Source: Macrothele yani (Eukaryota > Arthropoda > Arachnida > Araneae > Macrothelidae). Taken from it: a stretch of 64,000 nucleotides of DNA. Each line of letters opens with the position of its first letter. The first letter of the stretch is position 1. The notes beneath the pieces are model-generated. The model was not told where the DNA came from and ran no database searches. It worked only from the letters and a program-made list of their open reading frames with translations. Positions 45,587 through 55,507 of the stretch are shown in pieces. The stretch covers positions 110,917,072 to 110,981,071 of the forward strand of contig CM076999.1 in assembly GCA_039090855.1 (NCBI GenBank). Reading direction: 5' to 3'. The position numbers and the translations under genes were made by a program.

Positions 45587-45959
45587 TATATACAAGGTTA
45601 AAAGGCACTCATAAGATCTTTCAGACTCCCCTGGAGTCCTTCATCAGATGAAAATGACCGCGTAAAAGTTGTCATGGCATATAAATAAAGGTAGTTGTCG
45701 CCACTTATTTGCTTCTGTGATTTGAATTAAGTGGCAACAACTACCTTATTTATATGCCATGACAACTTTTTATGCGGTCATTTTCATCTGATGAAGGACT
45801 CCAGGGGAGTCTGAAAGATCTTATGAGTGTCTTTTAACCTTGTATATAGTTCATTAAATGTAATTTTAGGAAGTACATCTGTCATCTTAAGACTTCGTTT
45901 TAATCGGGCATAACACAGCATTTTTACCTTATCATTTAACCCTTAGAAATAGGAAGCTA

Positions 45960-46137
45960 GGAGATTTGGGCTAGAGTGCCCGGTAGGAAAGTGACACGGA
46001 AGCGAAGTAGAAAGGGGAAGGAAGACGCCCTTATTTATTACGGGGTGGGCAGTACCCGGCGTCCGACGGTTTAACGTGCCCAGGATCGAACCTGAGGTTA
46101 TCTCCATGGCAGTCACGAACGCTAACCACTCCCCTGG
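45960..46137 (-). mobile_element. tRNA-derived SINE, second copy
   Basis: Same family as 43,372-43,592, sharing AAGTGACACGGAAGCGAAGT and CGTCCGACGG(T/C)TTAACGTGC. The head on the minus strand has GGGGAGTGGTTAGCG and CAGGTTCGATCCTGG, with a GCCCAGG/CCTGGGC acceptor-like stem. Confidence 0.65.
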
Positions 46138-46477
46138 GCAAGATAGTCGCCAGGCAGTCTGACGTCTCGTCTGGCAGTGAATCGATTGGGGCCTGGAGGT
46201 AGAAAATTCCAGTCCCAATGCCAGGATTCACACGTGAGAATTGAAGAGAACGATGGGTCATTTAGAAACACTGAGTTCTGGTAAGTGCAGGTGCGGACAG
46301 TTTACAGCTCGCGGGTTGTAATGATTTGTATTTTCCAGGTATATAATTTTCGTATATATCCACAAGGAAAGAATCAGTTGAAGTCAATTTGTATTTGCAC
46401 TAATATTGCATTAGTGTATTGTGTTTTTCTTAATGTGATTGTCAATCATGTTAAGATTATAAGATACAAAACTGATT

Positions 46478-47070
46478 ATGGATAAATTTGTAATCATGCG
46501 GCCCCTGCTAGACAATACAGCCCAGAGTTCAGATACTAAAAATTTAATTTCGGTTCGGAAACAGGCTATTACTGGTTTATCAAGTTCGTCTTCAAATAAT
46601 TCCGGATTTGGTGATTCTGTAACATCAAGTGAATGCAACAGTGCTGGCAGAACTTTTCAAAATTCATGGCAGGGCAAACATTCGTGGATTTATTTACGAT
46701 GAAAGCAAGAAGTTGATAATATGTAAAGTATGCAAGGAAGCTCATGAAAAAGTCTATTAAGTTTTTCCACCAAAGCGGGTCCTTGCTTCATTTCTTCTGG
46801 CTTTTCCGATTGGAAACATGCTTTAAGAAAATTCTGCTCTCATGAAACCTCCCAGTGTCACAAAGATTCATTTTCCAAAGTTGCGGAAGTGCAGAGTGGA
46901 GTAAATCTTACATCTAGTTTGAATTTTTCAAAGTTGCAAGACCTTCAAAGTTCCCGCATTGCATTATATAAATTATTTGCATCATTACAAATTTTAAAGA
47001 CGACAATCCGATTCTTTGGTGTAAATGTGACAAGGATGGTAAGTCAGATAATATCCGAAAACTTGAAAAT
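46478..47070 (+). pseudogene. hAT (ZMYM1-like) transposase, N-terminal half
   Basis: The first frame runs from the ATG at 46,478 through a Ser-rich stretch to FQNSWQGKHSWIYL. After a frameshift YDESKKLIICKVCKEA continues, a TTF-type zinc-finger-like CxxC. Then KAGPCFISSGFSDWKHALRKF and ETSQCHKDSFSKV follow. These match the N-terminal layout of hAT transposases often named zinc finger MYM-type protein 1-like. At least two frameshifts are present. The catalytic core is missing here; a hAT C-terminus in the same orientation lies at 62,103-62,604, so the two may be halves of one element. Confidence 0.7.
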
Positions 47071-47083
47071 TCCGTCGTCCAGG

Positions 47084-47160
47084 AGAGGGAATCGAACCCG
47101 CGTCTCCCAGATAGTGCCCAGGTATGCTAACCACTACACCACCCAGAACGAACCAAGTCT
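47084..47160 (-). other. tRNA-like SINE head
   Basis: On the minus strand GGTGTAGTGGTTAGCATACC (A-box) and CGGGTTCGATTCCC (B-box) have tRNA spacing. The anticodon stem CCTGG/CTGGG pairs with wobble and the loop is GCACTAT without T33. It resembles an Asp/Glu/His-type tRNA body but is probably SINE-derived. Confidence 0.55.
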
Positions 47161-47254
47161 CAAGTTTCCGATTAATTTGAATATAACCATCACAGGATTT
47201 GCTAGTCGAAGCAACCGGCATTCATGTTTAGCGCATCTGGAGGTTAAGAATCCT

Positions 47255-47470
47255 GAGCCGCCCCGGTGGCGCAGTGGTCTAAGCGATGGCCTCTGATCAT
47301 TCGTCCGTAAGGGTTCGAATCCCGGTGAGACATGGATGTTTGTATTTGTCTTACGGCACTGGCTCTCTCCCTTCCCTCGAACCAGTGACCCTAAATTAGG
47401 GACGGGCGACTGCTTATAGCCCATTTAGTTGCTCACGGTGGTCGTTAAACCTCCAATCAAAAAAATATAT
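47255..47470 (+). mobile_element. tRNA-derived SINE with A-rich tail
   Basis: The head has GGTGGCGCAGTGGTCTAAGC and GGGTTCGAATCCC with a longer variable region, as in class II (Leu/Ser) tRNAs. The body carries GACGGGCGACTGCTTATAGC and CGGTGGTCGTTAAACC, ending CAATCAAAAAAATATATG. Confidence 0.7.
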
Positions 47471-47760
47471 GTATCAACGAAATGGGGTCAAAGGTCATTG
47501 CACAAAAGCAAGATTTATTCCACAGCCATTATTCTCATAACTTGCGTAAAACTGCTTCTATTGCGACAAAACTTTAGTATTCTTGAGGTGTACTGAACCG
47601 GTTCTGTTGAATATCATCGAAATGGGGTCAAAGGTCAGGACACAGGAGCGAGATTTATTCCACAGCCATTATCCTCATAACTTGAGTAATAATTTCTGGT
47701 ATGTTGAAAAGAGTATCATAATCAATGCATTGCATGATTTTACTGACTTGTTTTTTTAAT
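47471..47760 (+). repeat. interspersed repeat with TACGCTTTCC-type ends, copy 3
   Basis: Shares AAATGGGGTCAAAGGTCAGG, TATTCCACAGCCATTAT and ATCAATGCATTGCATGATT with 5,574-6,140 and (inverted) 21,680-22,680. Truncated at the left. Confidence 0.7.
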
Positions 47761-47905
47761 TTTATCCCAGTTACTGTATTTCATATGCTTGTATTTCATT
47801 CTCTGCCGCTGCACTTATTAAATAAGATGATGCTTGTTTATTCTTTATTACATGCCGCGAATTTTTATGTACTGTTGTTATATCGTAGTTTTGCTTGTTG
47901 ATATA

Positions 47906-49109
47906 CAGTAAAGTGCCAGAAAAACTGGTGCAGACGAGCTTATGCAAAATACATAGCACCGTCACCTATGCGCGTACTAGGTTCCGCCCGCCAGTGCGTA
48001 TATAAAGCGATAGACATCCTTGCCAGCTGTCAAAGCTGTTTTCGGCATGAGAATGACAAGTAATAACGATTTAAGCGATTTTCAACGCGGTGTTGGAGCT
48101 CGTGAGATGGGCCATAGTAATTCGGAAGTAGAAACGAAGTTCGGATTATCACGGACAACCATTGCAAAGGTGTACCGTGACTACAAGAATTCCGGCAAAA
48201 CCTCCAATATAAGATACCGGTGTGGCCGTAAAAGACATTGGGCGAACGTGACCATCGTCGGCTGTCAAGAATCGTTTCACGCGACACTCTCGCAGGTAGC
48301 ATCGGAATTCAATGCTGGAGCCTCAACAAGCATCAGCGTCCGGACTGTGCAAAGTACTCTGCACGATATGGGCTTTGGGAGCCGACGCCCAACTCGAGTC
48401 CCCTTGATGGGTGCACGACACAGAGCTATGCACCTTTCTTGGGCACTGCAACACCGCCACTGGACACTTGATGACTGGAAACAAGTAGCCTGGTCTGACG
48501 AGTCGCGTTTCCAACTGTATCGGGCAAATGGAAGGATTCTTGTGTGGCGCAAACCCCATGAAGCCATGGATCCCGCCTGTCAACAGGGAACTGTACCAGC
48601 TGGTGGAGGTTCCGTAATGGTATGGGGTGTGTTTAGCTGGACTTCACTGGGACCTCTGGTACGTCTACAAACGTCTCTGACCGGCCAACGCTATGTGCGT
48701 ATCCTTTCTGACGAGGTACAACCGTTCATGTCCTGCATTCATGCTGATGAGTTGGGCCTGTTCCAACAGGACAATGCACCTCCACACAAGTGTCGGGACG
48801 CCACATTATGGTTAGAGGAGCATTCATCTGAGTTTGGGGTGTTGCCATTCCCACCCAAGTCCCCAGATCTGAACGTGATAGAACACATTTGGGATGCCAT
48901 GCAACGCACTATCGAACACAGGAATCCGAGACCTCGGAATACACCGGAATTGTGGAACGCTCTGCAGGAAGTATGGTGTACATTGCCTACAGCATATTTT
49001 CAGTAGCTATAGTGGAGTCCATGCCCCGTCGTATTTCTGCAGTCCTGCGCTTCCGTAGGGGACCTACCAAGTATTAGGCTGCTGTACCAGTTTTTCTGGC
49101 ACTTCAGTG
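47906..49109 (+). mobile_element. Tc1-like transposon, nearly intact
   Basis: Inverted ends CAGTAAAGTGCCAGAAAAAC and, on the other strand, CACTGAAGTGCCAGAAAAAC extend for about 28 bp, flanked by TA. It is 1,204 bp long with one transposase gene. Confidence 0.93.
48020..49006 (+). pseudogene. Tc1-like DDE transposase with C-terminal frameshift
   Basis: Open for 328 codons; the family start is probably the Met before TSNNDLSDFQRG (48,053) rather than the upstream Met. HTH segments are SEVETKFGLSRTTIAKVYRDY and VRTVQSTLHDMGFGSRRPTR. Catalytic motifs are WSDESRF (D160), LFQQDNAPPH (D251) and LNVIEHIWD (E288). There are 36 residues between the last two by my count, the same spacing as the relic at 26,333. 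The frame stops after TLPTAYFQ, while the conserved tail VESMPRRISAVLRFRRGPTKY continues to 49,077 in another frame, indicating a small indel. Two residues also appear missing in QRGVGAREMG. Activity is doubtful but not excluded. Confidence 0.88.
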
Positions 49110-49640
49110 TATTTGTATTTCTCGCCTCTACCGCTGCGCCATGCGGCTCCTTTGTTACACTTGTCGCATGTTCTGTGTACTTTCTCGCCTCTACCGCCGC
49201 GGTATGCGGCTTCTTGGTTACATTTGCCGCATGTTCTGTGTGTGCTTTTCCCTAAAAGTGCGAAGATTAGCAAAACTTTCCCTGTGGTTTATTATTTTAT
49301 TATGTTGTTTTGGTATTTGTCCCTGTTTGTTAGTGCTTCTTCAACTTTATTCCTGAACCGATGCACGCACCCATTGTTAGACTGTATTTTAAATAATCCA
49401 GTATATGTGCCCCTGCTTCCCTTTCAAGAGTATAGGTCCCACGTCTTTCAATTATTTCAGTTCTATCACAGCGTTGCTCTGAAGTAGTCCAAAAATTGTG
49501 ATTGCTAGTCAGTCTTGCTATTTTCTGTTACTATTAAACTATTTTATTTTTTCAGTCTTACTATTTTCTGTTACTATTAAACTATTTTATTTTTTCAGTC
49601 TTACTATTTTCTAATACTATTAAACTATTTTATTTATATA
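49110..49640. repeat. short tandem repeats: 63-bp x2 and 43-bp x3
   Basis: CTCGCCTCTACCGC begins two 63-bp units at 49,121 and 49,184. From about 49,511 the 43-bp unit with CTATTTTCT and TACTATTAAACTATTTTATT occurs three times. Between them no coding region is recognised. Confidence 0.8.
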
Positions 49641-51040
49641 TATATAGAATGAAAATATTACAGAACAAAAATACAAAATTTCAAAACAAGTAAAAAACTG
49701 GAACAGGTTGCCGTCATCAGGAGAGCATCAACCTGTGGGAGTGGCCTTTCTAGTACCAACAAAGCGACAAGGCAAGCCAAAATTGTCGGTTGGTCATGCT
49801 CCCTAGGCCACAAAACCAAATTCTAATAAGCACAAAAAATTACAAAAATCAAGTTTTAAAAAAGAAGAATTAAAAGCTTACCGGCAGAACAAAAACCGCC
49901 CGGGACTGCAGAACAGTATTGGCATTTCCTACTGGATTTCTGTTTCAATAACAATTTTGTTACCGTCGGCGATGGGCTCTACCTCCAAACTCGTGGTATA
50001 CCGATGGGCAGTCGCTTTTCTAGCAGTTTGGCTAATCTCTATCTACATTTTTTTGAGGATAGATATGTTGCCAATCATCCTTTACCTGGGATTGCTCTAA
50101 GATATGTTGATGACATTATTGTCATTAACATTCCGGGCTTTTTACGTTGCGCCGCTGACTTGTATCCTGACGACCTTACCCTAGAAAAAACCAACAGATC
50201 GTCTACTTGTGTTTGTTACCTCGATTTAGAGGTTCAGGTAGACGAGGAGAGAAGAGCTGTGGTGAATTTATTTGATAAAAGAAACTCTTTTGAGTTTGAT
50301 ATCATTCACTACACTCACTGGTCATCCAATATTTCAAAAGTTATACATCGTAATCTACTCATCTCCCAGTTTCATAGAATGGCTAAAATTTGCTCTACGC
50401 AGTTCTTACTTGCAAAAAATCTAAAAGCCTTTTTTTCTAAATTGCAATTTAACAATTTTCCTAAAAATTTCTTATTTTAACCATTTAATTTTGAAATTTA
50501 ATTCTGTGTCCAAAAGTTTCAAATTACACATTGACATGCTTTACTAACCTAGGACCTAACAATTTTAAATATATAGGTAACATAAAGTGCTATTTGGTGG
50601 GTCCCTAATAGCTGAAGATCTTATCTACATACACAGTTTTGCATCTTGTCTACTCACACATTTTTGGCTTACCAGGTAGTTGTTTAACCGTGACCACCTT
50701 TCTTATCAGTGTATATATTTGGGTTCTTGTGGGTGTTCTGTTCAGTCTTGTTTGACCCTGTGTCATGGCGGTTTTTGTTCTGCCTGTAAGCTTTTAATTC
50801 TTCTTTTTTTAAAACTTGATTTTTGTAATTTTTTGTGCTTATTAGAATTTGGTTTTGTGGCCTAGGGAGCATGACCAACCGACAATTTTGGCTTGCCTTG
50901 TAGCTTTGTTGGTACTAGGAAGGCCACTCCCACAGGTTGATGCTCTCCCTGATGACGGCAACCTGTTCCAGTTTTTTACTTGTTTTGAAATTTTGTATTT
51001 TTGTTCTGTAATATTTTCATTCTATATAAGCTACTACATG
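49641..51040 (+). mobile_element. second Penelope-like family, RT flanked by inverted ends
   Basis: The segments 49,655-49,890 and 50,780-51,030 are inverted copies, containing GGAACAGGTTGCCGTCATCA and CTTGCCTTGTAGCTTTGTTG-like sequence. A partial RT lies between them. The arrangement matches the inverted-arm form seen in copy A at 29,413. CTGATGACGGCAACC in the right arm resembles the start of a hammerhead core, but no GAAA partner is apparent. Confidence 0.75.
49925..50480 (+). pseudogene. Penelope-type reverse transcriptase, central fragment
   Basis: The open frame to 50,480 encodes GIPMGSRFSSSLANLYLHFFEDRY, then ALRYVDDIIVI (catalytic YVDD), the FDKRNSFEFDIIHYTHWSS segment and part of the thumb. 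A preceding GDGLYLQTRGI is in frame upstream of the first Met. The N-terminal RT motifs and any GIY-YIG domain are absent, so it is a fragment. Related in layout to the other Penelope copy but clearly a different family by sequence. Confidence 0.8.
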
Positions 51041-51150
51041 AGGTTTAGCTGCCTTCGGCGCTTCTCATGGTATTAGCACTTTTGGTCTATTTTTCTTGTG
51101 TTAAATAATTTATTTATAAAGTTATTTTTTTGTTTTATTTATGTACTATC

Positions 51151-51204
<54 letters not shown>
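51151..51204. repeat. (TA)n tract
   Basis: Separates the two Penelope families; directly abuts TTCTATAAAGAAGATACC. Confidence 0.95.
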
Positions 51205-51206
<2 letters not shown>

Positions 51207-54200
51207 TATAAAGAAGATACCTAAGCAAAAAAATACAAATATAATTTTGACTCACACCTAGTACAACATAGAAAAGGTTATGTATCTACCTGTGTGAGTA
51301 AAAGGAGAAAAGATAAAAAATAAAATAAAACAACTGAATGTAGAAGGTGTCGAGAATACTGAGCCTTGGCTTTATCAAGGACCAGCAAAAACTCTGCATT
51401 TTCTCACTTCCACAAAGACCTAGTTGGAAATGGGTTTCTGCAAGGCCATAGATGCAAGTAACATTCCCACCTAAAATAGTTTAAAAAATATATATATGTC
51501 ATGTCCTCCGTAGAGTTGCATGACCTAGCACTGGTTAACAATTTCGTTTGCATCCATTAACCTTCCTGGCCCGACCCATGCTCTTCATCTGTTACTATTA
51601 AACAGAGAGAAGAAGATTAAAGAGAACTCAAGCTGTGAGAGTGACATAATAATTAGAAATGATTTTCAGCCATAACGAAATTCCAAGTTCGTTTGAGAGA
51701 GAATTTAAACCTGAAAATCAATGCAAAAGAAATCCAAATTTTTACATTGCAATTAAAAAAGGAAATATTAATTTTTAACGAACAGAATTTTGAAAGAAAA
51801 ACTTGAGTCTAAAACCCCTACTCTACAACTTATGACAGCACGAAAACGAGAATAAGTTAAAGATAATAATTAACTAAAGAAAACTTTGTGAAAGTTATAT
51901 ACCTTAAACAGTTAGTTGCAATATGTACAAAGTATTTCAGCAGTGCTTTAAGTGCATAATTAATTAGTTATTAAGAACTTAACTACTTTGAAAAAACAGC
52001 GCATAGACAGCGCATAGAAAAGGAACAAGCTTAGCCATCTTCTGTTCCTAGGTACCCCAAAAGACGCTCAAAGTTACAAAAGAAAAGAAAGAGTTAAAAC
52101 CCGCAAAAATGTTAACAGACAGACCAATGCCTAAAAGCTGAAAAGCTAAAAAACGACAGAGAAAAAGTACATGAAGTACAAACATTGAACTTATAAAACC
52201 TAGAACCCAAAAACCAGGAAGAGAGCTTACCTCTTGTGTGACAAAAACTTTTCTCCTCACAAGAGAAGAACATGGCTGACCTCTTCCGCCACTCCCTAGA
52301 CGCTGGGGGGCAGTGAGGGTGGGGCTGATGGCCTCCTCATACAGCAAGAAACCAACGCGCGGAGATTTTAACCAGAGAAAAAAAAATATATATATATAAA
52401 CTTAAGACTGTGGATCTGTATGATCAGAAAGAGCAGAATTAACTCTCCAGAATACATGAGGAATATTATAAAATACACGAGCAGTGTATTTAATAATCTT
52501 TGCATGTATTAAATCACCTTAGTGAGCTTCTACAGATTAATCAGAATCTTATTAATTTTAATGTTGGTTTTACTATTTTTAGTATAGCTATCCTAGTGAT
52601 GAATAACTAGTTTTCTTTTTTATTTGTTTTTATTTTCTTTTATAAACAGATTTTTAAGCTTTTTTTGTGATTTTGTTTATATTATTTAATTTTTTGTTTT
52701 AATAGGACCGTCATATCCATAGCACTAAGGTTCCTTTAGGTAGTTAATAGGCATCCTCTAGCCAACTTCCTTACGGCTTTGATTGGTCAGAATCATATTA
52801 TTAACTGTGTAGAAAATTAAAGCAGATCTGCCAACCTTACTCTATTATTCAGAATAATTTTTCTTAAAGTTCTTTTGATGAAAGAAGAAGGAATTTCGTT
52901 CTCTAGAAAACTTTCTAATAGTATATTAATGTGGTAATTGAAGTCCAAATTGTTGCTGCAAATTCTTGAAATTCTTAGGACCTGAGAAATTAGTACATTC
53001 TCAATTACTTTGGTTGAAATGTTATTATTCCAGTGTAGATATTTAATTACTTTGAAAGGAAAATTAACTCTTTTATCAAAGAGGCTAATAGATGGGTTAC
53101 CTCTGTTGAGCTTAATGCTTAAGTCTAGGAACTCAAGTTCCTGATTACTGTGGTTGGTTTTACATAAGTTAAGAGAGCTAGGATAGATATTATCAAAATC
53201 ACTCTCTATAACTTCTGAATTATTGATACACAGCAGATCATCAATATATCTAAAAGTGTAAAGGTAGTTATCTGAGCAAGGTGGGGTGATTTTTAATGAA
53301 TTTATATTCCTTAAAGAACAGGAATAGATTAGCGATATTCGTGGACATTGATGTTCCCATGGGAATACCGTTCACTTGCTTATAGAGAGTATTATTATAT
53401 AAGATATGGTTATTTTTTATGCAGCAATTGAGATAAGTGTTCCAAGTTCCTACATCAACAAATTGGTTAAGTTTAAATTCTGCATACAGCTCTTTAAAGG
53501 TAGTGATTATATCTGATAGAGGCAGATTAGTATATAGGTTTTCAAAATCATAACTATTAATATCTAGGGGACAAACTTTGAGTATAGTAGAAATTACTTC
53601 TGCATTATTATTAATATCCAAAAATCTCTGTACATCAAGTTAGAACAGTTTCAAATGTGTTTCAAAACCTTCTTTAAGACATCTTCAAAAGCAAGATATA
53701 TTTTCTTTTTATGACTCCTTACTCCACTAGCTATGAACCTGAACTTCACAGGATCCTTATGAAACTTAACCGTTGCAAAAAGAAATGGAAATTCGGGCTC
53801 ATATCTTCTAGTTTGTGGAATTTTAAGTTTCTTGAAGAATGCCTTAAACCGATTTTCTAACTGCTTGGTAGAATAACTTACGGGCTCGTATGTTACTCTA
53901 TTATTGAGTTCCATAGTTAACAATTCAAAATTGAACTTCTTACAGATAATTGCAAAATTATTGCTAGCTTTATCCGTAGTGGTAAAAATAAATTGGTCTT
54001 GTAGTTTGGAGAGTGACCTTTTAGCTTCTCCAGAGAAAAAGAGATTTCTGTCGAAACAAAAGTCCAGACCTGCCAACTCACCGGTGAAGCTATTGATTAT
54101 ATTATATTTCCATTCTGCGAAGGCCTCAATAGGCTGATTGTACCTTAAACTGGTTTTTACGATGTACCTATTAACATCTTGAGTGAAGCTCTCAAGAATC

Positions 54201-54804
54201 CTTTCTTTGGAAATTGTGAAGGAAGGTCTGAATTTAGAGCCATACTCTAATAAATTCCTAAGCTTTTCATTTTCAACAAAACTCAAGTTTCCGGTGATAA
54301 TATGGTTGTAATTCTTATCATAGTGAACTGTTTCTTTATGTTCATCACAAGAACATGTAGTAATTACAGGAATGTAGCTCGAAGAGTTAAGTTTGTAGTT
54401 TTTAACTATTGACCCTAAGGTCTTAACATATTTAAAACTTACAATAGACTGGTGCCTGTGGATGGGAAAAAAATTGCATTATTGTAGAACAGCTTCCTTA
54501 CATTGAGATTATCGTAGGCTTTATTTAGGAACCTGATGGTAACAAAATTACTGGAAAATTCTTTAAGAGAAATTTTATCTTTAAGAATATGATTAAGAAT
54601 GTCCAGAACCAAAGCAAAAACATGCTTATCAACATGGTCAGCAGTTTCATTCCAGAATTTGAAAAAACTTTTAAGGACAGAGTGCTTGAAGGACTTGAGA
54701 ATTTTGTAAGTATTTTTAACAAAATTAGTGCCAGTTTTAAAGCTTTCCAGAGTTTTTAGCAAGTTAGCAAAATCTTTTTCCTTAGTCTTCAGTTTTGCTC
54801 TTAA

Positions 54805-54806
<2 letters not shown>
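51205..54806 (-). mobile_element. Penelope-like element, copy B, longest unit
   Basis: From right to left on the minus strand: N-terminal domain (54,806-54,439), RT (54,400-52,700) and the 1.28-kb terminal region (52,490-51,205) shared with the arms of copy A. It is bounded by (TA)n on both sides. A second, internally deleted unit follows in direct orientation at 54,836-55,262, so the locus is a tandem, as is common for Penelope-like elements. Confidence 0.82.
52700..54762 (-). pseudogene. Penelope-type reverse transcriptase with several breaks
   Basis: The minus strand encodes an N-terminal segment (KTLESFKTGTNFVKNTYKI), then a conserved VITTCSCDEH / NHIITGNLSFVENEKLR region, TTTDKASNNFAIICKKF, EFPFLFATVKFHKDPVKFRF, DINSYDFENLYTNLP, QVNGIPMGTSMS and FRYIDDLLC near 53,236. 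Breaks: stop after STGTSLL near 54,439, stop after LKKVLKHI at 53,651, and a frame change near 53,270. The enzyme would copy Penelope RNA by target priming, but this copy cannot make a full protein. A downstream GIY-YIG endonuclease was not recognised. Confidence 0.8.
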
Positions 54807-54835
<29 letters not shown>

Positions 54836-54838
<3 letters not shown>

Positions 54839-55262
54839 TATAAAGAAGATACCTAAGCAAAAAAATACATATGTAATTTTGACTCACACCTAGTACAACA
54901 TAGAAAAGGTTATGTATCTACCTGTGTGAGTAAAAGGAGAAAAGATAAAAAAATAAAATAAAACAACTGAATGTAGAAGGTGTCGAGAATACTGAGCCTT
55001 GGCTTTATCAAGGACCAGCAAAAACTCTGCATTTTCTCACTTCCACAAAGACCTAGTTGGAAATGGGTTTCTGCAAGGCCATAGATGCAAGTAACATTCC
55101 CACCTAAAATAGTTTAAAAAATATATATATAAGTCATGTCCTCCGTAGAGTAGCATAACCTAGCACTAGTTAACAATTTCGCTTGCATCCATTTTCAGGT
55201 TATTTTGCACCCTTCGTTTTAAATTCTAAAATTTTTTCCTTAGTCTTCAGTTTTGCTCTTAA
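54836..55262 (-). mobile_element. deleted tandem Penelope unit
   Basis: Starts with the same TTCTATAAAGAAGATACC terminal sequence as 51,205. After about 350 bp it jumps to CCTGAAAAT/GCAAAATAACC and the 5' coding start, antisense GTCTTCAGTTTTGCTCTTAAG. Internal deletion of most of the element. Confidence 0.75.
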
Positions 55263-55264
55263 GT

Positions 55265-55290
55265 ATATATATATATATATATATATATAT
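55265..55290. repeat. (TA)n tract
   Basis: Immediately left of the target duplication of LINE copy 2. Confidence 0.95.
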
Positions 55291-55299
55291 ACTCAAGAG

Positions 55300-55507
55300 G
55301 GATGTAAGGTCAGGTGATGCGTAACATCACAGCCTCTCCTTGACAAATGTCAACCCCGCCTTCTCGTGGTGCATCCTGTTCCCACTAAAGGGGCTCTGAC
55401 GACCGCCAATAGCGGTATAACTATACCATCGGGATCAGAGGAAATTCTATCCCACACTCACCAACCCGCTTGGCCAGCGTGGTGAGTTATGGCCAAACCC
55501 CTCCAAA
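55300..55507 (+). promoter_or_regulatory. structured LINE 5' UTR with candidate HDV-like fold (copy 2)
   Basis: Proposed pairings: P1 55,300-55,305 with 55,371-55,376; a long J1/2 containing two perfect hairpins; P2 55,354-55,357 with 55,390-55,393; P3 GCC/GGT; L3 TTCTCGT (55,361-55,367); J4/2 CTAAA (55,385-55,389). A clear P4 is missing and P1.1 is weak, so this remains a hypothesis. Confidence 0.45.

Larger units (their letters stand above)
44060..45945. mobile_element. palindromic (foldback) element split by a Tc1 insertion
   Basis: Removing 44,160-45,586 leaves a long imperfect palindrome: left arm 44,060-44,159 plus 45,587-45,712, right arm 45,729-45,945, loop about 16 nt. Both arms contain GGACTCCAGGGGAGTC flanked by CTGATGA and GAAA (or the complement), plus GTTGTCATGGCATATAAATA. 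No coding region. The hammerhead-like core suggests a Penelope or retrozyme-related sequence. Confidence 0.7.

Noticed and set aside
50949..50955. CTGATGA in the second Penelope arm as a hammerhead
   Set aside because: No stem II followed by GAAA within a plausible distance.
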